The notes: a model not told the origin generated them from the letters alone. 64,000 nt of DNA from Shouchella tritolerans (GCF_025770735.1 NZ_JAODPB010000003.1:372001-436000), one strand, 5' to 3'; positions 1 through 8,223 are shown, counted from the first letter of the stretch. Made by a program: numbers and translations.

Positions 1-309
1 TAATTGTAATAATTCGGTGGAGGGTTGCATCCCTCTGTTTTTTGCTTCCAAAGTAAAGCTTACACCTGGCTTAAAACCCGTGTATTTAGGAAGGGGGTTC
101 ACAAATGTGCCAACCCCTTTTTTCTTAGTCAATACTTTATCATGCACCAATTCCTCTAACGCTCTTCTAATGGTTATTCTTGAGACATTCAGCTTTTCCA
201 TCAATTCTAATTCCGATTCAATAACTTGATGAGGCAAATAAACCCCTTTTTTTATTTGCGCCAATATATATTCTTTTACAACTTGATATTTCGGTAATGT
301 TTCCTTCAT
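1..309 (-). CDS. GntR-family transcriptional regulator, N-terminal part (gene runs off the left edge)
   Basis: This is a DNA-binding repressor of the GntR/HutC type, which usually senses a sugar phosphate or similar ligand through a C-terminal UTRA domain lying outside the window. Translating from the ATG at 309 gives an open frame to base 1. It contains a typical winged-helix region: an LVSRITIRRALEEL-like recognition helix (here LNVSRITIRRALEEL) at about residues 39-53, followed by the wing GVGTFV. About 103 residues are visible, against roughly 240 for the family. The gene lies 84 bp downstream of a SIS-domain gene on the same strand. The gap between them carries a motif also found upstream of the SIS gene, so the regulator probably controls both. 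The ligand is unknown. Confidence 0.85.
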   Translation of the reverse strand, partial: MKETLPKYQVVKEYILAQIKKGVYLPHQVIESELELMEKLNVSRITIRRALEELVHDKVLTKKKGVGTFVNPLPKYTGFKPGVSFTLEAKNRGMQPSTELLQL

Positions 310-341
310 CCTTTTCAGTCCTTAAAGAAAATTTAATACAT

Positions 342-360
342 CTTATTATAACATGTATGT
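342..360 (-). promoter_or_regulatory. Candidate GntR operator upstream of the regulator gene
   Basis: Read on the minus strand this is ACATACATGTTATAATAAG. It matches 17 of 19 bases of ACACACATGTTATAACAAG at 1160-1178, upstream of the SIS gene. Two near-identical sites in front of two adjacent genes, one of which encodes a GntR repressor, suggest autoregulation. Binding itself is inferred. Confidence 0.5.
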
Positions 361-393
361 TCATTTCACTTGAAAATTGAGAAGGATAAGGGA

Positions 394-1134
394 TTACTTC
401 CAGTAACCGTAGTAAGTGTCGAATAGGTGATCGTTATATTTGTCTGCACCATCTAAATTGGAACTTTGGAATACAGGGACATCCAATCCAGCTTCTTTTA
501 ACTTGTGGATCACACCAATGATAATCGTTTGGGCAATGCCTATTCCTGTAAAATCAGAGGTTGGTCCTAATCCTGCTTTGATACCAGGCATTTGAAAGGC
601 AGCGTCTCCTTTAGGAGCATGATTATCAATCGTCACATCTGCAATTTCATGTATTTTTTTATTGGAGGAGTGACGAGAAGACACATTTTTTGCATGGTCC
701 ATTGATGTCAATGCAATCACTTTCGTTCCTAGTTTCTTTGCCTCCAAACACATTTCTACAGGAATATTATTTCTTCCTGAATTCGAAACGACCATTAATG
801 TATCCTTTTCATCTACTTTGTATAGATTTAGAATGCTTTTGGCGTATCCATCCAATCTTTCTAGATAGGTACTTTTGTTAGGCATCTCATGCAACATTAA
901 TTCTGGAGGTAAAATTCCTTTTACATAGGCTAACCCTCCGGCACGAATATAGATTTCTTCGGCAATCATATGTGAGTGGCCAGATCCAAACACATAAAAA
1001 CGACCTCCGTCTTTACAAGAATTAAAAATGAACTCAGCAGCTTGATTGATGTGGTCAATTTCGTTTTCCGTGACAGACTTCCATGTTTCAGTCAAATAAT
1101 CCAAGTAACGTGTAATTTCCGCTTTTGTTTCCAT
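394..1134 (-). CDS. SIS-domain sugar-isomerase-like protein (UPF0309 type)
   Basis: A 246-residue cytosolic protein with one SIS (sugar isomerase) fold, the domain that binds phosphosugars in isomerases and in regulators. Visible signatures are FYVFGSGHSHMIAEEI near residue 50, where a phosphosugar-binding loop is expected, and LMVVSNSGRNNIPVEM near residue 115, the SNSGR loop of the fold. Length and motifs fit the uncharacterised UPF0309 group. The start is the ATG at 1134, preceded by AGGAGGAG. The gene is followed by a GntR regulator on the same strand, and both have the same operator-like motif upstream. This suggests a small sugar- or amino-sugar-phosphate module. The substrate cannot be read from the sequence. 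Confidence 0.8.
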   Translation of the reverse strand: METKAEITRYLDYLTETWKSVTENEIDHINQAAEFIFNSCKDGGRFYVFGSGHSHMIAEEIYIRAGGLAYVKGILPPELMLHEMPNKSTYLERLDGYAKSILNLYKVDEKDTLMVVSNSGRNNIPVEMCLEAKKLGTKVIALTSMDHAKNVSSRHSSNKKIHEIADVTIDNHAPKGDAAFQMPGIKAGLGPTSDFTGIGIAQTIIIGVIHKLKEAGLDVPVFQSSNLDGADKYNDHLFDTYYGYWK

Positions 1135-1150
1135 TCATTTCTCCTCCTAA

Positions 1151-1179
1151 ACTTGTTATACACACATGTTATAACAAGT
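1151..1179. promoter_or_regulatory. Inverted-repeat operator upstream of the SIS gene
   Basis: ACTTGTTATA at 1151-1160 and TATAACAAGT at 1170-1179 form a perfect 10-bp inverted repeat around a 9-base spacer. The right half overlaps the motif repeated upstream of the GntR gene (342-360). The site lies just upstream of the SIS ribosome site, a typical position for a GntR repressor. The rest of the 1135-1482 gap holds the promoter listed at 1382-1410 and nothing else recognisable. Confidence 0.55.
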
Positions 1180-1381
1180 AGTATTAACAAGTCAATAGGA
1201 AGGTTTTGATGGAAATACGTTAAGAAGAATTGGCAAGAAGTATTCTACTTGTAAGGTGATGGAAATAGTGTTATTTCGCTGTAATAGCTAGTAAACGAAC
1301 GGACATAAGCGCGAAAAGGTCAGCGCAATGTGGTGAGAAAGGACAGGTATAATAAGGGGCAAAACGCCTAATTGGCATGCC

Positions 1382-1410
1382 TTTTGTATTGTCCCCTCCT
1401 GTGCTATGAT
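1382..1410 (+). promoter_or_regulatory. SigA-type promoter of the two-component/PepSY operon
   Basis: TTTTGT (1382-1387) is followed after 17 bases by TATGAT (1405-1410), with a TGC extended -10 element directly before the -10. It lies about 70 bp upstream of the response-regulator start. It was identified by eye only. Confidence 0.45.
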
Positions 1411-1482
1411 TTTATAAAAACTGGCTGGTTCGAGTATCCTATCCAGAAAAGAGGGACGGAACAGGGAGAAACGGAGGAGCGA

Positions 1483-2169
1483 ATGAGCGGAGAATCAATC
1501 TTGATTATTGAGGATGAAAGAAAGATTGCCCGACTAATACAGTTAGAACTTGAACACGAAGGGTATGAAACAGAAGCGGCATCGACAGGGTTTTCTGGGT
1601 TAGAAGCTTTTAAAAGAGGACAATGGGACTTGGTGCTCCTCGATGTCATGCTTCCTGAATTAAGCGGAATGGAAGTGTTGAGACGCATCCGTAGCATAAG
1701 TAAGACGCCAGTGATTTTACTAACAGCACGCGATTCATTGCCTGATAAAGTTAGCGGCCTCGATTTAGGGGCAAATGATTATATTACAAAACCTTTTGAA
1801 ATTGAAGAGCTGCTTGCGAGGATTCGTGCCTGTTTGCGCATGTCAGTGGCTTATAAGGCCTCGCAAAAAGAGGAGCGGTACGAACTAGGCGATTTGGCAA
1901 TCGATGTGCAAACTAGGGAAGTCACAAGAGGATCTAAACCGATAGAATTGACGCCAAGGGAGTTTGACTTGCTCGTTTTTCTTGTTTCTCATAAAAGCCA
2001 AGTACTGAGCCGCGAACAGATCATCGAGCACGTTTGGGGATACGATTATTACGGAGAAACGAACGTTGTCGATGTTTATATTCGCTATTTACGCAAAAAA
2101 GTTGACACACACTTTTCTAAGCCATACATCCATACGGTCCGGGGAGTTGGCTATACGATGAAGGAATGA
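1483..2169 (+). CDS. ykoG: OmpR-family response regulator (YkoG-like)
   Basis: A 228-residue cytosolic response regulator: receiver domain at residues 5-118, then an OmpR/PhoB winged helix. The acidic pair is E10/D11, the phospho-acceptor is D54 in LLDVMLP, T81 is the switch residue and K103 sits in ITKPF. The C-terminal half has ELTPREFDLL and the typical VRGVGYTM ending. The frame is open further upstream, but ATG 1483 follows GGAGGAG at the right distance. The kinase gene starts 3 bases after the stop, and two PepSY genes follow. This order matches the B. subtilis ykoG-ykoH-ykoI-ykoJ group. The target genes are probably the PepSY genes. ArlR-like is the nearest alternative name. Confidence 0.85.
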   Translation: MSGESILIIEDERKIARLIQLELEHEGYETEAASTGFSGLEAFKRGQWDLVLLDVMLPELSGMEVLRRIRSISKTPVILLTARDSLPDKVSGLDLGANDYITKPFEIEELLARIRACLRMSVAYKASQKEERYELGDLAIDVQTREVTRGSKPIELTPREFDLLVFLVSHKSQVLSREQIIEHVWGYDYYGETNVVDVYIRYLRKKVDTHFSKPYIHTVRGVGYTMKE

Positions 2170-2172
2170 GCG

Positions 2173-3528
2173 ATGAATATTAAAAACCGGATTACCTTGT
2201 TCTCCACTATTTGGCTGCTTTTATTAGTGTTGGCGGCAAATGGGGCGATTTATGTCGTTTTCCAAAAAACAATGGAGAATGAAGCAGTTGAGCGTGCTGA
2301 AACACAAATGGATAATATGGCCGAGGCATTGCACACCGCTGATGCCAGTTTGGATATGCCTCGCTTTCTAAGAGCTTATTTGCCTGCCGATTCGATGATT
2401 CGGATCATATCGGAAGATGGAAAAAGTTTGCTTGACGTAGCGAGAAGTCGAGAGATGACAGAGCTACCTACGGTTTACCGTGAAGGGGAACAGAGCGAAA
2501 TGCACCGCATAGAGGGGGAGTTGTATACTGTAGCGGCTCACCCAGTCATTTGGGAGAATGGAGAAGTAGTGTCCCTTGAACTAACGGAAAAACAGGGGAC
2601 TATGGAGAATACGCTCAGAGTGTTGCAAGTCATTTTGGCGATCGCTATCTTAATGATTGTAATTCCTTCTTTTATAGGCGGGCGCGTCTTAAGCAATTTG
2701 ATTGTTAATCCGATTGCTGCCATGATCCAGACAATGGAGGAAATCCAAAAACGTGGCACATTTAAACGTATCGCGTTTGAAAAGAAGTCAAATGACGAAC
2801 TGACCAAAATGGCGCAAACGTTTAACCGAATGATGGATTTGCTTGAAACCAATTATAAAAAACAAGAACAATTTGTCTCCGACGCTTCCCACGAGCTAAA
2901 AACGCCATTAACGGTCGTGGAAAGTTATGCCAAATTGTTGAAAAGGTGGGGGAAGGAAAAGCCTGAGGTTTTGGAAGAAGCGGTAGAGGCCATTTACTCA
3001 GAATCTGTCCGTATGAAGGAAATGGCCCAGCAAATGTTGCTCTTGGCCGAAGATGAGTCACAGTTTAAAATTGATTGCCAAAAAATCGACTTAGTGGAAG
3101 TGGCAAAGGAATCTGCGCTAAATTTAGAGAGAGCATTTGGACGGTCAATCATTGTAGACGCAGCCACAAACAAAGTTGAATTGGAAGGCGACCCCCAAAA
3201 AATAAAGCAGCTGCTGTTTATTTTATTGGACAATGCCATCAAATACAGTGCCGCGCCTGTCAAAATCACGGTTGCCTCAGTTGAAGCCGAAGCACAAATC
3301 GCAATAACAGACAGGGGCATAGGCATTCCGAAAGATGAATTAGACAACGTGTATAATCGCTTTTACCGCGTGGATAAGTCCCGCACAAGGGGAACAGGTG
3401 GAACTGGTTTAGGACTGCCGATTGCTAAGCGAATCGTGGACGCCCATCATGGAAAGATCGAGCTTGTAAGCAAAGAGGGCGAAGGGACAACCGCAACTGT
3501 TTATCTTCCGCTGCACCTGAATCAATGA
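2173..3528 (+). CDS. ykoH: Sensor histidine kinase (YkoH/ArlS-like)
   Basis: A 451-residue membrane sensor kinase, partner of the preceding regulator. Transmembrane segments lie at about residues 8-30 and 150-170, enclosing an extracytoplasmic sensing region. A HAMP linker follows, then the H-box SDASHELKTPLTVV, N-box LLDNAIKYS, G1 box ITDRGIGIP and G2 box GTGGTGLGLPIAK, so every catalytic element is present. The start is ATG 2173 with AAGGA upstream. The signal is unknown. Linkage to PepSY proteins suggests cell-envelope or protease-related sensing, which is inference. Confidence 0.87.
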   Translation: MNIKNRITLFSTIWLLLLVLAANGAIYVVFQKTMENEAVERAETQMDNMAEALHTADASLDMPRFLRAYLPADSMIRIISEDGKSLLDVARSREMTELPTVYREGEQSEMHRIEGELYTVAAHPVIWENGEVVSLELTEKQGTMENTLRVLQVILAIAILMIVIPSFIGGRVLSNLIVNPIAAMIQTMEEIQKRGTFKRIAFEKKSNDELTKMAQTFNRMMDLLETNYKKQEQFVSDASHELKTPLTVVESYAKLLKRWGKEKPEVLEEAVEAIYSESVRMKEMAQQMLLLAEDESQFKIDCQKIDLVEVAKESALNLERAFGRSIIVDAATNKVELEGDPQKIKQLLFILLDNAIKYSAAPVKITVASVEAEAQIAITDRGIGIPKDELDNVYNRFYRVDKSRTRGTGGTGLGLPIAKRIVDAHHGKIELVSKEGEGTTATVYLPLHLNQ

Positions 3529-3606
3529 GCTTCTCAGCAGATTTTAATGTCTTTTTCCTGTAGCTGTAATAAAGTTGTGGGAAAATGGGAAGGGAGGAGG
3601 ATGGCT

Positions 3607-4329
3607 ATGAAAAGGAAATGGTATTGGGCAATAGGCATTGTTGTCGTTACTACAGCAGCTGTATTTGGTATTACTACGCTCGTAATGGGGACAAATGACC
3701 CGCTTTTGACGGAAAAGGAAGTCAGGCAAACAGTAAGTGCCAAATATGCCGGCAACATTGTCTCCTCTGAACTGACGCACGCCAAGGGAAAAGAGCAATA
3801 TAAAATTATACTAGAGGAAGACGCCAATACGTATGTGCTTTTTGTTGATGGAGCCACTGGAAAGATTGAGCAGCTTCAACAAGAAAAGAAGAACAATGAC
3901 AACCTGCCAAATGATGGAGAGAATCAGGAGCCAATTCCACAAACAGACGCCGAAAAAGTTGCTGCTACTGAAGGGAACGGCATAGTTGAGTCAATCGATT
4001 ATGATGAGAAAAGGAACGTTTATAAAGTGATTGTAGAAAAAGAGAACAGCCAAAAAATCGAAGTGGACATTGACGGGGTTAACGGTGACGTCATACGTTC
4101 CAAAGAAAAACCAGTTGAAACTGGCGGGCAAATTTCCGTCGAAGAGGCAAAGCAAATCGCTTTAGAGGAGTTGAATGGAACGGTTGTCGACAGTGAACTA
4201 GACGAAGAAGATGGTTTACTTGTCTATGAGATTGAAATTGAAACAGACCGCGAAGAAGGAACAATTGTCGTCAATGCATTTACCGGGGCGATTGAGAGCG
4301 TCGCTATTGAAGGCCGTGACGATGATTAG
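3607..4329 (+). CDS. Membrane-anchored PepSY-domain protein (YkoI-like)
   Basis: A 240-residue protein with an N-terminal membrane anchor (residues 5-25, WYWAIGIVVVTTAAVFG) and an outside part containing about three PepSY-like repeats. The last is the clearest: ISVEEAKQIALEELNGTVVDS, then an acidic stretch and a YEIEIETD strand. PepSY domains are thought to inhibit or modulate peptidases. The start is taken at 3607 because AGGAGG ends at 3600, too close to the ATG at 3601 but 6 bases from the second ATG. The protein is strongly acidic, as in alkaliphile surface proteins. It lies 78 bp after the kinase gene, probably in the same transcript. Confidence 0.78.
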   Translation: MKRKWYWAIGIVVVTTAAVFGITTLVMGTNDPLLTEKEVRQTVSAKYAGNIVSSELTHAKGKEQYKIILEEDANTYVLFVDGATGKIEQLQQEKKNNDNLPNDGENQEPIPQTDAEKVAATEGNGIVESIDYDEKRNVYKVIVEKENSQKIEVDIDGVNGDVIRSKEKPVETGGQISVEEAKQIALEELNGTVVDSELDEEDGLLVYEIEIETDREEGTIVVNAFTGAIESVAIEGRDDD

Positions 4330-4476
4330 AAAAGACAACGCCAGTGCAGAAAGTTCGTTTTCACTAACGACTTGGTTGACACTAGACAGCAAGGTAGGGC
4401 TAGAAACATTTGTGTGACACTAGGTTAATCATTGTTTAATGACTAAACACATTTTAAAGAGATTCTCATTGTTTTC

Positions 4477-4506
4477 TAATCTTTCCTTTCCTTTGTTTTA
4501 ATCTTT
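4477..4506 (+). promoter_or_regulatory. Direct repeat upstream of the second PepSY gene, possible response-regulator site
   Basis: TAATCTTT occurs at 4477-4484 and again at 4499-4506, 22 bases apart, which is two helical turns. This spacing is used by OmpR-family regulators that bind direct repeats. The region lies in front of a second PepSY gene that seems to have its own promoter (TTATGATAA near 4512-4520). Binding is inferred. Confidence 0.3.
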
Positions 4507-4546
4507 GTTGCTTATGATAAACGTAACAACAACAAAGGAGTGGAAC

Positions 4547-5101
4547 ATGATGAAACGAATGAATTTGGTGCTTGCGGGAACCGTTTTGATCAGTGGGCTT
4601 GCGTTGGGTGGATACGCTTTGAGTAGTGATGCCGTATTAGCGAATGAAAAGGCAGAGAATCAGTCAGGCATCACTTATAAAGAAGCTGAGGAGATTGCCA
4701 TTCGTGAAACAGGAGGCGGCCATATTCTGCAATTGGAGCGAGATCGTGATGACGGGGAAGATCACTATGAAGTAGAAATCCACAAAGACGGCCAAGAATA
4801 TGAATTTGACATTGCTGCTGATTCGGGCGAGGTCAAACAAAGGAAAAGTGAACGCATAGACGACGAGGATAACGAAGATGACGACGAAGGCAGCAAACTG
4901 CCAGCTGATGCGCTTTCCACCGATGAAGCCATCAAACGGGCCCTTGAAGAAGTAGATGGTACCGTATCGGAAGTGGAAGTGGATAAAGAGGATGGCCAGT
5001 ATGTGTATGAAATCGAAGTCGAAACCGGCAAGAATGATGAAACAACCATTGATATTGCTGCTGTAAGCGGAGAAGTCTTAAAAGTGGACATGGATGACTA
5101 A
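4547..5101 (+). CDS. Exported PepSY-domain protein (YkoJ-like)
   Basis: A 184-residue protein with an N-terminal signal sequence (MKRMNLVLAGTVLISGLAL, possible cleavage near VLANE) and two PepSY units separated by a very acidic linker (about residues 103-115, almost all D/E). The second unit reads STDEAIKRALEEVDGTVSEV. It is a shorter relative of the upstream PepSY protein, so the pair looks like an old duplication. The start is ATG 4547 (or 4550) after AAGGAG. It is probably controlled by the adjacent two-component system. The exact target peptidase is unknown. Confidence 0.75.
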   Translation: MMKRMNLVLAGTVLISGLALGGYALSSDAVLANEKAENQSGITYKEAEEIAIRETGGGHILQLERDRDDGEDHYEVEIHKDGQEYEFDIAADSGEVKQRKSERIDDEDNEDDDEGSKLPADALSTDEAIKRALEEVDGTVSEVEVDKEDGQYVYEIEVETGKNDETTIDIAAVSGEVLKVDMDD

Positions 5102-5127
5102 ATTATAATAAACCACTCTTATACGAC

Positions 5128-5159
5128 CAGCTAGGCATTATGCCTGGCTGCTTTTTTTG
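5128..5159 (+). terminator. Rho-independent terminator after the PepSY gene
   Basis: CAGCTAGGC (5128-5136) pairs with GCCTGGCTG (5142-5150), with one G-U pair, and is followed by CTTTTTTT. Confidence 0.8.
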
Positions 5160-5170
5160 TTGCTCTATAT

Positions 5171-5199
5171 CGGTTTTAAGCAAAATAAAACCGTTTTTT
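5171..5199 (+). terminator. Second terminator-like hairpin
   Basis: CGGTTTTA (5171-5178) pairs perfectly with TAAAACCG (5186-5193) and is followed by six T. It lies 12 bases after the first terminator and would insulate the glycerate kinase operon. Confidence 0.6.
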
Positions 5200-5280
5200 A
5201 ATCGTCTTTTCATATACTTCACAGCGCTTTCTATTTTTTGCTGTTTATTCTTGGTCTATAAAAGTTAGGAGTGATCACTT

Positions 5281-6468
5281 ATGAATATTGTCTTGGCTCC
5301 ATCAGGCTTTAAAGAGAGTGTCAGCGCAGAACAAGTCGCTGCCAACATGAAGGAGGGAATTATTCGGGTTTTGCCTGAGGCGAAGGTGATCTCTGTCCCT
5401 TTAGTCGATGGAGGGGAAGGGTTTACAGAAACGATGGTAGCGTGGACGGACGGCACATTGCATTCAGCGGAGGTGACCGGACCAATAAACCAACAAGTGA
5501 CAGCGATATTTGGGTTTTTGGGCACTGGTGAGAAACGTACGGCTGTGATTGAAATTGCTCAAGCTGCGGGGTTGAAACTTGTACCGAGAGAGAAGAGGAA
5601 CCCGTTGTTCACGTCATCATTTGGTGTAGGGGAATTGATCAAAAAAGCCCTCGATTTTGGGGCGGAGCGTATCCTTGTTGGCTGCGGCGATTCAGGCATT
5701 AGTGATGGGGGCATAGGGATGGGACAAGCGTTAGGCATTCGTTTTTTCGATCAAACTGGATCGGTAGTCGACGCAAGGAAGGGGGCTGTTGTTTTGCCAT
5801 CTATTGCTGCTATTGACCTTAGTGGCATAGACCGCCGTCTAGCTTATATCCCCATAGATGTTGCCTGTAATTGGCATAACGTCTTATGTGGAAAAAATGG
5901 GGTTTCCCGTATTTTTGGGGCGCAAAAAGGCGCATACCAGATGCAAATTGATTTATTGGATCGTGGTCTTGAAAATTTGGCAGAACAAATCGTGGAAACA
6001 ACTAGCGTCCGTGTAAGGGACATTCCAGGAGGTGGTGCTTCAGGAGGGTTAGGCGCTTGCTTTCATGGATTATTGGGAGCGAAACTTTATCCAAGGTATG
6101 AAGTGATTTTGACATATTTAGACATTGACCGTCATATCCAACAAGCCGATTTAGTATTCACGGCAGAAGGAAGCATTGATTTTCAAACACCAAAAGGGAA
6201 AATCCCAGCAGAGGTGGCGGCACGGGCAAAAAGTTATGGTAAACCGGTGATCGTGATTGCTGGCACAATTGGGAAAGGAGCCAACATCAATTACCGTCAT
6301 GGAATTGACGTTTTTACGAGCATTTTGCAAACGCCGTCAAGTTTAGAGACGGCAATGGAAAAAACAGAAAAATGGATTCGCGATTGCACAGAAGCATCCA
6401 TAAGGATGGTATTAGTGGGCTTGTCCCTTGCGGATAAGGAAGAAGGTCAAGGCGGGAAAGCGTCATGA
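5281..6468 (+). CDS. glxK: Glycerate kinase (GlxK/GarK family)
   Basis: A 395-residue cytosolic kinase that phosphorylates D-glycerate to a phosphoglycerate, feeding it into glycolysis. The N-terminus MNIVLAPSGFKESVSA, the VDGGEGFTETM motif near residue 45, LVGCGDSGISDGGIGMGQALG near 140 and IPGGGASGGLGA near 245 are signatures of class II glycerate kinases. The length is close to the family norm of about 380. The start is ATG 5281 after TTAGGAGTG. Its stop overlaps the start of an SLC13-type carrier (ATGA), so uptake and phosphorylation are translationally coupled. Glycerate is therefore the likely transported substrate. Confidence 0.9.
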   Translation: MNIVLAPSGFKESVSAEQVAANMKEGIIRVLPEAKVISVPLVDGGEGFTETMVAWTDGTLHSAEVTGPINQQVTAIFGFLGTGEKRTAVIEIAQAAGLKLVPREKRNPLFTSSFGVGELIKKALDFGAERILVGCGDSGISDGGIGMGQALGIRFFDQTGSVVDARKGAVVLPSIAAIDLSGIDRRLAYIPIDVACNWHNVLCGKNGVSRIFGAQKGAYQMQIDLLDRGLENLAEQIVETTSVRVRDIPGGGASGGLGACFHGLLGAKLYPRYEVILTYLDIDRHIQQADLVFTAEGSIDFQTPKGKIPAEVAARAKSYGKPVIVIAGTIGKGANINYRHGIDVFTSILQTPSSLETAMEKTEKWIRDCTEASIRMVLVGLSLADKEEGQGGKAS

Positions 6469-7904
6469 CGATCGAGGCGAAGAGAGTGAGGACAAAACGC
6501 AGGAAACGTTTTGTAAATTCCGATAATAAGCGCAAGCGCGGGAAGTGGGAGGTGCTTTTTGCAGCTGTTGTTCTGTCGTTAGCCGTGACCCCATCAGAGC
6601 TTACGGCCGACGGCAGAATGTCTCTCATGATGTTAATATTGGCTATTTATTGTTGGCTGTTTACGGCTCTTCCACCAGCGATGGTCGCTTTAGGCGCACT
6701 GTTATTGCTTGTTCTCACGAGAGCTGTCCCGCAGGAATTGCTCTTTGAATCTCTTTCCTCTGACGTAATTTGGTTAATGTTAGGGACATTTATGATTGGC
6801 GCCTGTATGCAGAAAACGGGCTTGGCCAAACGAATGTCGTTTGCGCTCACTACCAAGGCGCGCTCGACATTTTTGCTGCTGTTCGTTGTTACGATAATCA
6901 CCCAAGTGCTTACGTTGTTCATTCCCTCCACTTCTGGACGGGCCTCAGTACTGCTGCCCCTATATCGGGATTTGTCGAAACAAGCGGATAACGAGCGTTT
7001 TACAAAAGCGCTTGCGCTATTAATCCCGACTGTTATTCTTTTGGCAACAAATGCAACCTTGATCGGTGCTAGCTCCCATTTGATTGCCAATGACTATTTG
7101 CCGACACTCGGACACGAGCGTATATCGTTTGTCCAGTGGCTAATATGGGGGATGCCTTTTGCCTTTTTGGCCAGTATGTGTGCCTGCTTGATGATTGGGT
7201 GGTTGTTTTTAGACAAACGGGCGCGGCAACTGAAATTCCATAATGAAAATCAGATGTCAGAGCCTATGACTTCTGCTGAAAAACGGACTGTTTTAGTCAT
7301 AGTCGCCATGATGGGTTTGTGGCTAACTGAAGCGACCCATGGGGTTCACATAGCGACCGTGACGATCATTGGCGCTTTCACTTTGCTTATGCCTAAGATA
7401 GGGGTAATTAAGTGGAAAGAAGGGGTAGAGGCTGTTTCATGGAATTTGCTTCTTTACGTAGGGGCAGCAATTGCATTAGGGGAAGCATTGATGCAAACAG
7501 GAGCAGCAGAATGGGCCGTACAGCTACTGTTGGAAGGAGCAGAACGGTATTTAATCCATTCAGAATCCTTGACGATCTTTTTTCTGATTGCTATTTGTAT
7601 GAGCGCACACCTTTACATACCCTCCCATACTACGAGAGCGGTCATACTTGTCCCGCCATTGTTAGCTTTAGCGCTAGCAAAAGGATTCAATCCACAAGCG
7701 TTGCTGTTTATGAAAATGGTTGCTCTTAATTATTGTTTAACTTTTCCAATTAGTTCTAAAGCGCTTTTAATTTATTTTGAAGAAAAACCGAGTTTTAAGG
7801 CGAATGACTTATTTCGTTTGAGCTGCTTACTGGCATTGGTTTATTTTGGGTTAATCGTCATATTTTTTAATACGTATTGGCGATGGACGGGGTTATCTTT
7901 GTAA
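6465..7904 (+). CDS. SLC13/DASS-family permease, probable glycerate or dicarboxylate carrier
   Basis: A 479-residue inner-membrane carrier with about 11-12 hydrophobic segments and the re-entrant-loop motifs of the DASS/SLC13 family: LFIPSTSGRASVLLPLY near residue 150, and a C-terminal counterpart around YIPSHTTRAVILVPPLL. The N-terminus (about 30 residues) is unusually rich in K/R. The start ATG overlaps the glycerate kinase stop, so the carrier probably brings in glycerate or a related hydroxy acid. It could also carry tartronate or dicarboxylates. No clear terminator follows, and 7905-8033 shows nothing else. Confidence 0.82.
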   Translation: MTIEAKRVRTKRRKRFVNSDNKRKRGKWEVLFAAVVLSLAVTPSELTADGRMSLMMLILAIYCWLFTALPPAMVALGALLLLVLTRAVPQELLFESLSSDVIWLMLGTFMIGACMQKTGLAKRMSFALTTKARSTFLLLFVVTIITQVLTLFIPSTSGRASVLLPLYRDLSKQADNERFTKALALLIPTVILLATNATLIGASSHLIANDYLPTLGHERISFVQWLIWGMPFAFLASMCACLMIGWLFLDKRARQLKFHNENQMSEPMTSAEKRTVLVIVAMMGLWLTEATHGVHIATVTIIGAFTLLMPKIGVIKWKEGVEAVSWNLLLYVGAAIALGEALMQTGAAEWAVQLLLEGAERYLIHSESLTIFFLIAICMSAHLYIPSHTTRAVILVPPLLALALAKGFNPQALLFMKMVALNYCLTFPISSKALLIYFEEKPSFKANDLFRLSCLLALVYFGLIVIFFNTYWRWTGLSL

Positions 7905-8033
7905 AAAGCTTTATTAGTAAATTTGTCTAAAATGAGGGTTTCCGCCTAGTGAAATAGTAATGAAAACATTTCCCAATATGGAGTTTGTTGCAAGGAAGCA
8001 GGGGTTTCGTTGGGAAAGCAGAATAACCTGAGC

Positions 8034-8052
8034 AAACATAATCATTATGTTT
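8034..8052. promoter_or_regulatory. Fur-family-like palindrome in front of the peptide gene
   Basis: AAACATAAT (8034-8042) and ATTATGTTT (8044-8052) form a perfect 9-1-9 inverted repeat. Its centre, ATAATCATTAT, equals the core of the 7-1-7 boxes known for Fur and PerR (consensus centre ATAATnATTAT), while the outer bases differ. The site is 25 bp upstream of the peptide start. Control by a Fur-family regulator is inference. Confidence 0.5.
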
Positions 8053-8077
8053 AAACCGCGAGGGAGGAGGGATGGCG

Positions 8078-8209
8078 ATGAAAAAGAAATCATCTAGCAA
8101 CTTAAAACGAATCCGCTTGGACCAAGAGCAACCAAAAGACGGTATCACACTAGCTGTGGTAGGAGCAGGTACAGGAAGCGTCAAATTAGAAGACATGGAA
8201 CTCAATTAA
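8078..8209 (+). CDS. Small putative precursor peptide of a radical-SAM (RiPP-type) pathway
   Basis: A 43-residue peptide opening a nine-gene cluster. The N-terminal half is basic and polar (MKKKSSSNLKRIRLDQEQPK), like a leader. The C-terminal half contains ITLAVVGAGTGSV followed by KLEDMELN. It has no Cys, His, Tyr, Phe or Trp, which rules out thioether, lanthionine or aromatic crosslinks. Gly/Val/Ala/Leu/Thr residues remain as possible targets, for example of epimerisation, C-methylation or C-C bond formation. An AGGAGG ends at 8070, so ATG 8078 (7-base spacing) is preferred over ATG 8072. A radical SAM/SPASM gene follows after a 239-bp gap filled by a structured repeat. Function is inferred from context and size. 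A leaderless regulatory peptide is the alternative. Confidence 0.65.
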   Translation: MKKKSSSNLKRIRLDQEQPKDGITLAVVGAGTGSVKLEDMELN

Positions 8210-8223
8210 TGAAATGGGCCTTC

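Noticed and set aside
1421-1445. TTCGA-containing stretch resembling a tRNA T-arm
   Set aside because: No matching stem, anticodon arm or acceptor stem was found around it.
8072-8077. Start of the small peptide at ATG 8072
   Set aside because: AGGAGG ends at 8070, leaving a single base before this ATG; the ATG at 8078 has the normal 7-base spacing.
7927-8205. 92-codon minus-strand frame over the peptide gene
   Set aside because: It has no ribosome site, runs opposite to the operon and covers the palindrome and the well-supported small ORF.
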